Source: Falsiroseomonas sp050563525 (GTDB taxonomy: Bacteria > Pseudomonadota > Alphaproteobacteria > Acetobacterales > Acetobacteraceae). Taken from it: a DNA stretch of 64,000 bases. Positions 25,393-34,411 of this stretch are shown here, piece after piece (position 1 is the stretch's first letter; every line of letters starts with the position of its first letter). Under the pieces are notes generated by a model. The model was given only the letters and a program-made list of their open reading frames with translations, had not been told where the DNA came from and did no database searches. Position numbers and translations under genes: made by a program. The stretch spans positions 450,533 through 514,532 of the forward strand of contig NZ_JBNXUN010000003.1 of assembly GCF_050563525.1 (NCBI RefSeq), written 5' to 3'.

Positions 25393-26350
25393 TGCCCGCG
25401 GAGGCGATCAGCCCGGCCTTGTACGCGAGGTCCTGCCGCAGGAAGGCGGAGGTCGCCTCGGGCGTCGCCGCGTGAATAGTGTATCCGGAGGGTTCGAGAT
25501 GCCGGTCCCGCACCACCGGTTCCGCCATGGCGGCCGCGATGTCCCGCTGGATGCGGCCGAGCAGCGCTGGCGGCGTGCCGGCCGGCGCAAAGGCTCCGAA
25601 CCAGGTCCGCGGATCGATGTACCCGAAGCCTGCCTCCTCCAGCGTCGGCACCTCCGGCAGCGCTTCGAACCGCGCCGGCCTGCCCACCGCGAGGGCGCGA
25701 AGCGTGCCGGCCCGGATATGCGTGGCGCCGGAGGCGATGCCCGCCAGCGTCATCTGCACCTCCCCGGCCAGCGTCGCCAGCACGGCGGGGGTGAGGCCGC
25801 GATAGGGCACATGCACCATCTCGATCCGCTCCCGCGCCATCAGTGCGGCGAAGCTGAGGTGCGGCTGGCTGGCATTGCCATAGGAGCCGAAGTTGAACCG
25901 CCCGGGCGCGGCCCGCGCCGCCTCCACCAGTTCCGCCATGGTCCGGGCGCCGATGGAGGGATGCACCAGGACCATCTGGTGCACGTCGACCAGCAGGCTG
26001 ACCGGCGCCAGGTCCTTCATCGGGTCGTGCGGCAGGTTGCGGATCAGATGCGGGTTCGAGGTGATGGAATTATCCGCCGTGATCAGCAGTGTATGGCCAT
26101 CCGGCGTTGCCTTGCAGACGATGTCCGTGCCCGGCACCGTCGATCCACCTGGGCGGTTGTCCACCACCACCGGCTGGCGCCAAACGACCTGCAACCTGTC
26201 CGCCAGTGCCCGCGCCAGCGCATCCAACCCGCCGCCCGGCGGAAAGGGTACGACGATGCGGACCTGACGGCTTGGAAACTCCGCGGACTGCGCACGGGCA
26301 AGCGCGGGCAGTGCCAGGGAGACAAGGATGGTGCGGCGAAGCAGGCGCAT
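25379..26350 (-). CDS. Bug/TctC-family periplasmic substrate-binding protein
   Basis: A 323-residue tripartite-tricarboxylate-transporter receptor of the Bug family. The signal peptide ends ALARAQ. The mature start FPSRQVRIVVPFPPGGGLDA is the family hallmark, followed by VVVDNRPGG and the SYGNASQPHLSFA loop. Ligands in the family are carboxylates or amides. No TctA/TctB membrane partner lies in the window, the usual orphan state of Bug proteins. It starts two bases after the hydrolase gene. Confidence 0.92.
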   Translation of the reverse strand: MRLLRRTILVSLALPALARAQSAEFPSRQVRIVVPFPPGGGLDALARALADRLQVVWRQPVVVDNRPGGSTVPGTDIVCKATPDGHTLLITADNSITSNPHLIRNLPHDPMKDLAPVSLLVDVHQMVLVHPSIGARTMAELVEAARAAPGRFNFGSYGNASQPHLSFAALMARERIEMVHVPYRGLTPAVLATLAGEVQMTLAGIASGATHIRAGTLRALAVGRPARFEALPEVPTLEEAGFGYIDPRTWFGAFAPAGTPPALLGRIQRDIAAAMAEPVVRDRHLEPSGYTIHAATPEATSAFLRQDLAYKAGLIASAGISAE

Positions 26351-26352
26351 GC

Positions 26353-27213
26353 TCAGGCCCCCAGGAAATGCTTGCGGAAATGGTCCTGCGTCCAGGCCGG
26401 CGCTTCAAGCTCCGGCAGATGCCCGACTTCGGCGGGCGTGACGAAAACGCCGCCCGGGATCGCCAAGGCGATCGCCCTGCCGACCTCCGGCGGGTTGACG
26501 GTGTCGTCGAGGCCGGTAATCGCCAGGGTCGGCGCCAGGACATGCGGCGCGAAATCCTCGGTCACGTCGACCCGGTCCGTGCAGCGCGCCGCCTGCATCA
26601 GCCCCCGGGGATTGGTGGCGGCGACGACGCCCTGGACCAGATCCCGAACCACGGCGCCCGCCATCGGGGAAACCAACTTGGCGGATCGGGTGCGAGCCAG
26701 CGCCACGCCGCCCTGCGCGACGCTGTCCTGCCGCATGGCCAGCATCGCCGCCCTCCCCTCCGGCCCCTTCCAGCGCTGCCCGCGGGAAGTGCCGATCAGC
26801 GCCAGGCGCGCGACGCGGCCGGGGTGGCGCACCGCCAGGCAGACCCCGATCATGGAGCCGAAGGACGACCCCGCCACGCAGACCGGATCTCGGACGCCCA
26901 GCGCATCGAGCAACGCCACCGCCACATCGGCATAGGCTTCGGCACTGGGCGCCTCGGCCGCGAAATAGTCGGACATCAGGTAGCCCGGTGCATTCCACGC
27001 AATTATCCGCGCATGCGCCGCAAGACCTGCGAGGGTGAAGCGCCAGCCCATGCTGTTCGCGCCGATGCCGTGCAGGCAGAGAATCGTGGCAGACCCCGCG
27101 CCCGTCTGCATGTAGGACAGGCGCGGTCCTTCCAGGCCGAGCGCACCGGCATCGACCTCGCAGAACCGCAGGTCCGGCAGGGGCGGGACCGGCGTGCCGT
27201 CGGGGTGCATCAT
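26353..27213 (-). CDS. Alpha/beta-hydrolase fold protein
   Basis: A 286-residue hydrolase. LHGIGANSMGW forms the oxyanion region, GSSFGSMIG the nucleophile elbow (Ser in G-S-S-F-G), and the C-terminal VTPAEVGHLPELEAP carries the catalytic His. The acid is probably in the ITGLDDTVNP segment. The substrate is unknown; the family includes esterases, ring-cleavage product hydrolases and lactonases. The ATG overlaps the trmJ stop as ATGA, and the next gene is a carboxylate receptor. Confidence 0.88.
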   Translation of the reverse strand: MMHPDGTPVPPLPDLRFCEVDAGALGLEGPRLSYMQTGAGSATILCLHGIGANSMGWRFTLAGLAAHARIIAWNAPGYLMSDYFAAEAPSAEAYADVAVALLDALGVRDPVCVAGSSFGSMIGVCLAVRHPGRVARLALIGTSRGQRWKGPEGRAAMLAMRQDSVAQGGVALARTRSAKLVSPMAGAVVRDLVQGVVAATNPRGLMQAARCTDRVDVTEDFAPHVLAPTLAITGLDDTVNPPEVGRAIALAIPGGVFVTPAEVGHLPELEAPAWTQDHFRKHFLGA

Positions 27214-28043
27214 GCGCCTTCCTCCTCATGCCAGGGCGGTAGCGGGTCCTCCGCCGGGAAGCGGCCGCGCTGCATGCGGCCTCGGGACAGCTCCGTCACC
27301 ACGCCATGCAGCGTGCGCAATTCCTGCTCCGTCACCTCCCCGCGCTCGAACCAGTGGCGCAGGTTGCGCACCATGCCCGGGCGTTTCGGCGGGTTGTGCA
27401 GGAAGCCGGCGGCATCAAGTTCCGCCACCAGGCGCTCCAGGAATCGCTCCAGGTCGCCCTTTGTCGCGACCGGCGTACCGTTGGTCAGGAACTGCCGCGG
27501 CGGCGTGGCCTCCGCCGCCATCCACCACTCATAGGCCAGGATCATCACGGCCTGCGCCAGGTTGAGCGAGGCGTGCTGCGGGTTCAGCGGGTAGCGGACG
27601 AGGGTGTCGCAGTAGGACAGATCCTCCGCCTCCAGCCCCGCCCGCTCCGGCCCGAACAGCACCGCGGCGCGCATCCCGCGCCCGTTGATCTCCCGCAGGT
27701 CCGTCGCGGCGGCTCGCGCATCGCGCAACTGCACGATGGCATGGCGCGGCCTGGGGCAGGTTCCGAAGACCCGGTGGCAGTCGGCGACGGCGGAGGGCAC
27801 GTCCGGGAACACCTGTGCCGCATCCAGGATGGCATCGGCCCCGGATGCAGCAGGATAGGCATGCGGCTGTGGCCAGCCGTCGCGCGGCGCCACCAACCGC
27901 AGGTGGAACAGGCCGCCATTCGCCATCGCACGCGCCGTGGTGCCGATGTTCATCGCCATCTGTGGCCGAACCAGCACCACGATCGGGCTCTCGCCCGCCG
28001 CAGGGGTCAGCGCCGCGCCACCTTCCCCGCGCCCCCCCGTCAT
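27210..28043 (-). CDS. trmJ: SPOUT-family RNA 2'-O-methyltransferase, TrmJ-like
   Basis: A 277-residue SpoU/TrmH-class methyltransferase. It binds SAM through a trefoil knot. Motif 1 is seen as VRPQMAMNIGTTARAMANGG, motif 2 as AAVLFGPERAGLEAEDLSYC and motif 3 as YPLNPQHASLNLAQAVMILA. TrmJ methylates ribose at position 32 of certain tRNAs. The C-terminal extension (about residues 190-277) matches TrmJ length. The gene is coupled on both sides by four-base overlaps. A relative acting on another RNA cannot be ruled out. Confidence 0.88.
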   Translation of the reverse strand: MTGGRGEGGAALTPAAGESPIVVLVRPQMAMNIGTTARAMANGGLFHLRLVAPRDGWPQPHAYPAASGADAILDAAQVFPDVPSAVADCHRVFGTCPRPRHAIVQLRDARAAATDLREINGRGMRAAVLFGPERAGLEAEDLSYCDTLVRYPLNPQHASLNLAQAVMILAYEWWMAAEATPPRQFLTNGTPVATKGDLERFLERLVAELDAAGFLHNPPKRPGMVRNLRHWFERGEVTEQELRTLHGVVTELSRGRMQRGRFPAEDPLPPWHEEEGA

Positions 28044-28420
28044 GGTCGGGAGGTAACGCTGCGGGCGAGGAAGGCGCGCAGGCGGGCGATCTCGGCCTCC
28101 TGCGCCTGGATGATCTCCTCCGCCAGCTTGCGCATCTCTGGATCGGTGCCGTGGCGCAGTTGGATGCGCGCCATTTCGATGGCGCCCTGGTGGTGCGGGA
28201 TCATGCCGGCAGCGAAGTCACGGTCGGCATTGCCGGATAAGGCTATGCCCATGTCGCGGTGCATCCGCTCGCTCGCTGCCCGGAACTCCCGCGTGCTGGG
28301 GGGTTCGGCTGCGGCGCGTTGCGGGGTTGGCGCCGCGTGATGCTGGTGATGCCCCTGCTGTGCGAAAGCCGGCGCGGCAAGGGCCAGGGAGAGTGCCGTT
28401 GCGATGCTGAGGCGCGACAT
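28040..28420 (-). CDS. DUF305 secreted His/Met-rich protein
   Basis: A 126-residue protein. The signal peptide ends AAPAFA (residue 20), followed by a His-rich stretch GHHQHHA. The DUF305 ferritin-like core has ERMHRDM (Met53, His54, Met57) and AGMIPHHQGAIEMA (His76-His77). These ligands fit copper or other metal binding in the periplasm. GGAGGA precedes the ATG closely. It heads a coupled set with trmJ, the hydrolase and the Bug receptor, an odd mix of functions. Confidence 0.88.
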   Translation of the reverse strand: MSRLSIATALSLALAAPAFAQQGHHQHHAAPTPQRAAAEPPSTREFRAASERMHRDMGIALSGNADRDFAAGMIPHHQGAIEMARIQLRHGTDPEMRKLAEEIIQAQEAEIARLRAFLARSVTSRP

Positions 28421-28487
28421 GCCGTATCCTCCGGAAGATGAACCGGCCGGAGACATGGAACCTTCACCCGGGGGCAAGGCAATAGGC

Positions 28488-29882
28488 TCAGGCACGACGC
28501 CAGGTGGTGCCCTGCGGTCCATCCTCCAGCAGGATGCCCTGCGCCGCGAGGGTCTGGCGGATGCGGTCCGCCTCCGCCCAATCCTTCGCCTTGCGGGCGG
28601 CAAGCCGGGCCGCGATCGCGGCCTCGATCGCCGCTGCGTCTCCGGTCTCGCCCCGGAACCAAGCCTCCGGTGCCTGGCCCAGAAGGCCCAGCAGGGACGC
28701 GCAGGCCAGGATGCGCCCCTTGAGGTGCGGCAGACCCGCAGTCTCGCCCCGCGCAAGCGCATCGTTCACGGCGGAGACCAGGTGATGCAGCGTCGCGAGC
28801 GCCAGCGGCGTGTTCAGGTCATCCGCTAGCGCCTGCTCGAAGGGTGGCGATTCGACGGGATGCGGCGTGTCGTCTCCCTCGGCCTCCACATCCTCCAGCT
28901 TCGAGAGCGCGCGGTAAAACCGGTCGAGCTCACGTCGCGCCTCCTCCAGCCCTGGCTGGCCGTAGTCCAGCTCGCCGCGGTAATGCGTGCGCAGCAGCAA
29001 CAGACGGAAAGCCTCGCCGGCCCAGGGGCCGTGCGCCAGGATGTCCTGCACCGTCAGGAAGTTGCCGGCCGACTTCGACATTTTCTCGCCGCCCACCAGC
29101 AGCATCCCGTTGTGCAACCAGACCCGCGCGAAGTGGCTGCCCGGAAAGGCGCATAACGATTGAGCAACCTCGTTTTCGTGGTGCGGGAACATCAGGTCCG
29201 CGCCACCGCCGTGGATGTCAAAATCCGGCCCGAGGTGCTTCGCGGACATGGCGGAGCATTCGATGTGCCAGCCGGGGCGCCCGCGGCCCCAGGGGCTGTC
29301 CCATCCAGGCTGATCCGGTGCCGAGGGCTTCCACAGCACGAAGTCGCCCGCCCCACGCTTGTAGGGTGCAACCTCGACCCGCGCCCCGGCCAGCAGTTCG
29401 TCCGGTGAACGGCCTGATAGCGCGCCGTAGGCCAGGAAGCTGTCCACCGCGAACAGCACATGCCCCTCGGCCGCATAGGCGTGGCCATTCTCGATGAGCC
29501 GCCCGATCATCGTGATCATTTCCGGGATCGTCCCGGTCGCGGTCGGCTCCACATCCGGCGGCAGCACGCCAAGCGCCGACATGTCCCGATGGAAATCGGA
29601 CGTCGTCCGCGTCGTGAGGACCTCGATCGGTTCGCCGCTTTCGCGCGCCCGGTCGATGATCTTGTCCTCGATATCCGTGATGTTCCGCGCATAGGTTACC
29701 TGCGGAAACACCTTGCGCAGCAGGCGCACCAGCACATCGAAGACCACGTTTGGGCGCGCGTTGCCGAGATGCGCCAGATCGTACACCGTCGGGCCGCAGA
29801 CATAGATGCGGACATGCTGGTCGTCGATCGGCACGAACCGTTCCTTGCGGCGGGTCGCGCTGTTGTGGAAGTGGAGGTCCAT
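28488..29882 (-). CDS. cysS: Cysteinyl-tRNA synthetase
   Basis: A 464-residue class I synthetase. The zinc/substrate Cys29 and the HIGH motif are in CGPTVYDLAHLGNARPNVV. The second signature is GGEKMSKSAGNFLTV. WHIECSAMSAKHLG and FPHHENEVAQS carry further zinc ligands. It is five bases after gltX and ends a nadE-X-gltX-cysS run. Confidence 0.97.
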   Translation of the reverse strand: MDLHFHNSATRRKERFVPIDDQHVRIYVCGPTVYDLAHLGNARPNVVFDVLVRLLRKVFPQVTYARNITDIEDKIIDRARESGEPIEVLTTRTTSDFHRDMSALGVLPPDVEPTATGTIPEMITMIGRLIENGHAYAAEGHVLFAVDSFLAYGALSGRSPDELLAGARVEVAPYKRGAGDFVLWKPSAPDQPGWDSPWGRGRPGWHIECSAMSAKHLGPDFDIHGGGADLMFPHHENEVAQSLCAFPGSHFARVWLHNGMLLVGGEKMSKSAGNFLTVQDILAHGPWAGEAFRLLLLRTHYRGELDYGQPGLEEARRELDRFYRALSKLEDVEAEGDDTPHPVESPPFEQALADDLNTPLALATLHHLVSAVNDALARGETAGLPHLKGRILACASLLGLLGQAPEAWFRGETGDAAAIEAAIAARLAARKAKDWAEADRIRQTLAAQGILLEDGPQGTTWRRA

Positions 29883-29887
29883 GCGGG

Positions 29888-31222
29888 TCAGCCTGCCGCA
29901 GCCTGGCGCAGGCGACGCAACGCCCGGTCCCGGCCGATCAAGGGAAGGAAGGTTTTAAGGTCCGGGCCATGGCTCTCGCCGGTCAAGGCCAGGCGGAGCG
30001 GCAGGAACAGCGCACGCCCCTTGCGGCCGCTGGCGGCGGCCAGCGCCGCGGTCCAGGCCGGCCAGGTCGCCTCGTCCCAGGGCTCCGGCGGCAGCGTTTC
30101 CGCAGCCTGGCGCAGCAATTCGGCGTCGGCCGCGTCGGCCTGCGGCAGGATGTCACCCGCCACGACTTCCCACCAGTCGCGTGCCTCGCGGAGCAAGTCG
30201 AGGTTGCCGCGCACCGTCAGCCAGAACGTCTCATCGGCCTGATCGGGCAGGCGGTCCCGCACCGCCTCGAACGGGAGTGTGTGCAGCCAGCGCCGGTTCA
30301 GGCCGAGAAGCTGCTTGGTGTCGAACCGCGCCGAGGATTTGGAGACGCGTCCCAGATCGAAGCCGGCGACAAGATCCGCCGGCATCGCCGGGACCGGATC
30401 GGCGGAGGTGCCGAGCGCGGCCAGGTAGCCCACCAGCGCCGCCGGCTCCACGCCGTCCCGCCGCAACTGGCGCAACCCAACACTGCCGGTCCGCTTGGAC
30501 AACGGCCCGCCATCGGCATCGGTCAGCAGCGGCAGGTGGGCAAAGCGCAGCTGGTCCGGATTGCCGCCGAGCGCCTTGAAGATGTCGACCTGGATGCCGG
30601 TGTTGGTCACATGGTCCTCGCCCCGCACCACGTCGGTGATCCCGGTCTCCAGGTCGTCGACGACGGAGGTAAAGGTGTACAGGAAGCTGCCATCGGCCCG
30701 GATCAGCACCGGGTCCGACAGGCTGGGCAGCTTCACGCTGCGGCGTCCCAGCACGCCGTCCTGCCATTCGACATGGCCGGCGGAGAGCTTGAACCGCCAA
30801 TGCGGCGACTTGCCGTTTGCCTCCGCACGGGAAAGCTGGTCCGGCGTCATCCGCAGGGCCGCACGATCATATAGCGGCGGCTTGCCCTGGCGGATGCGCT
30901 GTTCCCGCTTGAAGGCAAGTTCCTCCTCGGTCTCCAGGCAGGGATACAGATGGCCGGAGGCCTTCAGCCTGGCGGCGGCGGCGGCGTACAGCTCCAGCCG
31001 GTCCGACTGCCGGATGAGTTCGTCCCAGTCGAGGCCGAGCCAGCGCAAATCCTCCTCGATCGCCTGGGCGAACTCGGTGCGGGAGCGTGCGGTGTCGGTG
31101 TCGTCGAGGCGCAGCAGGAAGCGGCCGCCCCGGTGCCGGGCGAGGCACCAGTTGGCGATGGCGATACGGGCATTGCCGACATGCAGCAGACCCGTGGGCG
31201 AGGGGGCGAAGCGGAGTTTCAT
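29888..31222 (-). CDS. gltX: Glutamyl-tRNA synthetase
   Basis: A 444-residue class I synthetase that charges tRNA-Glu, and possibly tRNA-Gln if GatCAB is present. HIGH appears as PSPTGLLHVGNARIA (HVGN at 14-17) and the KMSKS element as GGPLSKRTGS. Alphaproteobacteria often carry two gltX copies, so this may be one of a pair. The ATG at 31222 begins at the conserved MKLRFAPSPTG; an in-frame start 39 bases upstream would add a Cys-rich tail foreign to the family. Confidence 0.95.
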   Translation of the reverse strand: MKLRFAPSPTGLLHVGNARIAIANWCLARHRGGRFLLRLDDTDTARSRTEFAQAIEEDLRWLGLDWDELIRQSDRLELYAAAAARLKASGHLYPCLETEEELAFKREQRIRQGKPPLYDRAALRMTPDQLSRAEANGKSPHWRFKLSAGHVEWQDGVLGRRSVKLPSLSDPVLIRADGSFLYTFTSVVDDLETGITDVVRGEDHVTNTGIQVDIFKALGGNPDQLRFAHLPLLTDADGGPLSKRTGSVGLRQLRRDGVEPAALVGYLAALGTSADPVPAMPADLVAGFDLGRVSKSSARFDTKQLLGLNRRWLHTLPFEAVRDRLPDQADETFWLTVRGNLDLLREARDWWEVVAGDILPQADAADAELLRQAAETLPPEPWDEATWPAWTAALAAASGRKGRALFLPLRLALTGESHGPDLKTFLPLIGRDRALRRLRQAAAG

Positions 31223-31312
31223 CAGGCGGGCACAGGAACGGCAAATGGCGACACAAGGCAAGGCATCGCGAACGATTAGGCGACTGGAGGGCGATGAAGG
31301 CGCCTTCCGCGC

Positions 31313-31729
31313 CTACTCTTCCTCCTCCGCCTCCTCATCATCGGCATCCCGGCGGGGATCGATGATGCGCCAGTTGCGCTCCTCCCGATCCGTGGCGCGC
31401 CGAGCGGCGAAATCGGCGAGTTCGGTGGCGCTGCACCAGGCGTCGTCGCCCGCGCCGACCACCTCGGCGTCCTCACCGAACATGCCCCAGGCTTCCATCA
31501 CCGCCTTGGCGTCCATGCCGGATGCCCGGCAGATATCGACCGAATCCCGCACGTAGCGGCGGGCGAAGGCGTTCGCATGGGCGATGGTGCCGAAGCCGCG
31601 TACGACCTCGACGGGCTCGGACCCGTTGGCGCCGGACATGTCCATGATCCGGACCTCGAGGCCCTCCACCTGACCCAAGACCTGCTTCGCGAAAATCGGA
31701 TCCTCGTCCTGCTCGTTGCCGTCGCTCAT
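31313..31729 (-). CDS. Acidic protein of unknown function between nadE and gltX
   Basis: A 138-residue protein rich in Asp/Glu, ending DDEEAEEEE. The middle reads GFGTIAHANAFARRYVRDSV and ends in a domain with one Trp-Cys pair. I recognise no catalytic motif. The ATG overlaps the nadE stop as ATGA, and gltX starts 90 bases later, so it belongs to the same transcript. Possible roles include a small cytosolic binding partner; none is supported. The extreme acidic tail is the main oddity. Confidence 0.72.
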   Translation of the reverse strand: MSDGNEQDEDPIFAKQVLGQVEGLEVRIMDMSGANGSEPVEVVRGFGTIAHANAFARRYVRDSVDICRASGMDAKAVMEAWGMFGEDAEVVGAGDDAWCSATELADFAARRATDREERNWRIIDPRRDADDEEAEEEE

Positions 31730-33390
31730 GTGACCAGCCCGGAGAAGCCGTTGGTCAAGGGATAGCGGCGGTCCCGGCCAAAGGCGCGTGGCGTGATCTT
31801 GACGCCCGGCGGGGCCTGGCGGCGCTTGTATTCGGCACGGTCCAGCATGCGCCAGATACGCAGCACTGTGGCGCGGTCATGGCCTGCCGCCACCAGCGAA
31901 TCCACATCCATCTCCCTCTCCACCAGCCCCTCCAGGATCGCGTCCAGCACCTCATAGGGAGGCAGCGTATCCTGATCGGTCTGGTCCGGCTTGAGTTCCG
32001 CGGAGGGCGGCTTGGTGATGACACGGTCCGGCATCACCAGCCCGGCCGGCCCCAGCGCGCCCTTCGGCAGATTCTCATTGCGCCAGCGGGACAGGGCGAA
32101 GACCGTCATCTTCCAAACGTCCTTCAGCACCGAATATCCGCCGCACATGTCGCCATAGAGCGTGGCGTAGCCGGTGCTCATCTCGCTCTTGTTGCCTGTG
32201 GTCAGCAGCATGTCCCCGAACTTGTTAGACAGCGCCATCAGCGTCACGCCGCGCAGGCGGGATTGCAGGTTCTCCTCGGTCGTATCGGGCGGGCGGTTTC
32301 CGAAGGCCGGCGCCAGCATTCCGGCCATGGCGTCCATGGCTGGGCCGATAGCGATGGTCTCATACCGGATGCCCAGCAGGCGGGCGCAGGCTTCGGCATC
32401 GTCCAGGCTGTCACGGGAGGTATAGGGCGAAGGCATCATCACCGCCCGCACCCGATCCGGCCCCAGCGCATCCGCCGCCACCGCCGCCGACAATGCGCTG
32501 TCGATACCGCCCGATAACCCCAGGACCACGCCAGGAAAGCGGTTCTTGTCCACGTAGTCGCGCAGGCCAAGCATCATGGCGCGGTAGATCTGCTCCAGCG
32601 CCGAAGGCTCCGCTGGCACAGGACCAGGCGCGCAGGTCCAGCCGGCGGCGCCGCGCGACCAGTCGGTGATCGCTACCTGCTCCTCGAACATCGGCATTTG
32701 CAGCGCCAGGCTGCGGTCGGCGTTCAGGACGAAGGACGCACCATCAAACACCAGCTCATCCTGGCCACAGATCTGGTTCAGGAACACGAAGGGCAGCCCC
32801 GTCTCCACCACTCGCGCCACCGCCAACTGCACCCGCGTATCCTGCTTCGCGGCCTCGAAGGGGGATCCGTTGATGCTGATCAGCATCTCCGCACCGCTTT
32901 CCAGCAGCGTCTCGCTGACCGAGGGAAACCACCAGTCCTCGCAGATCATCAGGCCAAGGCGCACGCCGCGGAAGGCGACCGGCCCCGGCGCAGGGCCGGC
33001 GATGAAGACGCGCTTGTCGTCGAACACGCCGTAGTTGGGCAATTCGTGCTTGGCGCGGCGGGCCAGGATCCGCCCACCCTCCAGCACGTACAGCGCGTTG
33101 TGCAGCCGGTCGCCGTCCAGCCAGGGGCCGCCCACTACCAAGCCCGGCCCGCCATCCGCGGTGTCCGCCGCCAGCGCCTCGATCCGCTGCATGCAGGCGG
33201 CGATGAAGGCGGGCTTCAGGACCAGATCCTCCGGCGGATAGCCGGCAATCGAGAATTCGGGCGTCACCAGCAGGTCCGCGCCGGCCGCCGCGGCCTCGGC
33301 GCGGGCGTGGCGGATGCGGTCCGCATTCGCGTCGAGCGCGCCCTCATGCGGGTTGATCTGGGCAAGCGCGATGCGGAGACGGTCTGTCAT
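31726..33390 (-). CDS. nadE: Glutamine-dependent NAD+ synthase
   Basis: A 554-residue two-domain enzyme making NAD+ from NaAD, ATP and glutamine. The N-terminal nitrilase-like glutaminase has its Glu in TPEFSIAGYPPEDLV, its Lys near KHELPNYGVFDDKR and its Cys in LMICEDWWFP. The C-terminal synthetase has the P-loop LGLSGGIDSALSAAVA and TGNKSEMSTGYATLYGDM. The presence of the glutaminase domain means it can use glutamine rather than free ammonia. It leads the nadE-X-gltX-cysS set. Confidence 0.96.
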   Translation of the reverse strand: MTDRLRIALAQINPHEGALDANADRIRHARAEAAAAGADLLVTPEFSIAGYPPEDLVLKPAFIAACMQRIEALAADTADGGPGLVVGGPWLDGDRLHNALYVLEGGRILARRAKHELPNYGVFDDKRVFIAGPAPGPVAFRGVRLGLMICEDWWFPSVSETLLESGAEMLISINGSPFEAAKQDTRVQLAVARVVETGLPFVFLNQICGQDELVFDGASFVLNADRSLALQMPMFEEQVAITDWSRGAAGWTCAPGPVPAEPSALEQIYRAMMLGLRDYVDKNRFPGVVLGLSGGIDSALSAAVAADALGPDRVRAVMMPSPYTSRDSLDDAEACARLLGIRYETIAIGPAMDAMAGMLAPAFGNRPPDTTEENLQSRLRGVTLMALSNKFGDMLLTTGNKSEMSTGYATLYGDMCGGYSVLKDVWKMTVFALSRWRNENLPKGALGPAGLVMPDRVITKPPSAELKPDQTDQDTLPPYEVLDAILEGLVEREMDVDSLVAAGHDRATVLRIWRMLDRAEYKRRQAPPGVKITPRAFGRDRRYPLTNGFSGLVT

Positions 33391-33424
33391 GATGCGCGGA
33401 ACCTAGGGACCGCCCCTGGCAGGG

Positions 33425-34354
33425 TCAACGCGCCCGCGCACCGAAGCGGAACACGGACAGCATCATCCCCGCCGAAACCAGCGCCACGCCGGCCAGCCCA
33501 GCGAGGCCGAGCGGTTCGCCGAGCAGCGGCCAGGCGGCCAGCGCCGCCATGCCGGGGACCAGCGCCGTAATGGTCGTGGTCGCCGGCGCGCCGATGGCGG
33601 TGACGGCACGGGTAAACAGGAAGCCCGCCAGAATCGTCGCGATGACCCCCTGGTAAATCAACTGGTAGAGCAGGGCGCCGGGCGCCACCGCGCCGATGCT
33701 CGACGGCAGCAGGAACCACCAGACCGGCAGGTAGATGGGCGCCGACCACAAGGCGACGGACAGGGTGGCCTCCACCGCACTGATGCCCCAGAGCCGGATG
33801 AGCAGCGTGTAGATCGCCCACGAACAGGACCCGGCCAGGAACAGCAGGTCGCCCCGCCAGGCGCCTGGATACGCACCGAAGGTGTCGCTCGCCAGCAGCA
33901 CCATCCCGGCCGCCACCACGGCGAGGGACAGGATCCGTGCGCGGGTCCAGCTTTCGCCGAGGAACGCTACGCCGAGTGCCGCGGTCAGGAAGGGCAGCGT
34001 TCCTGGCAGCATCACGCCGCCATGGGAGGCCGGCGCGAAGCCGAAGCCGTGATAGGCGAATAGCGGAAAGCCAAACGCCGCGGTCGCGAGGACCGCCAGA
34101 AGACGCAGCGGCGGCAGCCTTGGCAAGCCGAAGACGCCGACCAGCGGAAGCGCGACCAGGAAGGCGCCGGCGTACCGCAGTGCCGCCACGTCCCACGCGG
34201 TCATGGCCTGTCCGGACGACAGGCGCGAGGACAGCAGGAAGCCGGACCAGGCGAACAGGACGGCGATGGCACAGGCATAGCCGATCCGCCGTTCTCGCGA
34301 CCAAGCGATGCCGCGTGCCGGCGCCGTGTCTGGGGAAGGCGCTTCGCCGGCCAT
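33425..34354 (-). CDS. EamA/DMT-family transporter
   Basis: A 309-residue inner-membrane protein with about ten hydrophobic segments arranged as two EamA repeats. The first includes ALRYAGAFLVALPLVGV and the second ends AWPLLGEPLGLAGLAGVALV, the typical Pro-Glu-x-x-Gly region. Members export metabolites or amino acids. The ATG at 34354 keeps a short cytoplasmic tail; starts further upstream run into the divergent oxygenase gene. The substrate is unknown. Confidence 0.9.
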   Translation of the reverse strand: MAGEAPSPDTAPARGIAWSRERRIGYACAIAVLFAWSGFLLSSRLSSGQAMTAWDVAALRYAGAFLVALPLVGVFGLPRLPPLRLLAVLATAAFGFPLFAYHGFGFAPASHGGVMLPGTLPFLTAALGVAFLGESWTRARILSLAVVAAGMVLLASDTFGAYPGAWRGDLLFLAGSCSWAIYTLLIRLWGISAVEATLSVALWSAPIYLPVWWFLLPSSIGAVAPGALLYQLIYQGVIATILAGFLFTRAVTAIGAPATTTITALVPGMAALAAWPLLGEPLGLAGLAGVALVSAGMMLSVFRFGARAR

Positions 34355-34411
34355 GCGTTCCAGTCTAGACCTCACCGCCTGACCTGCCCACCCGACGCCT
34401 GGGGAAATGCC

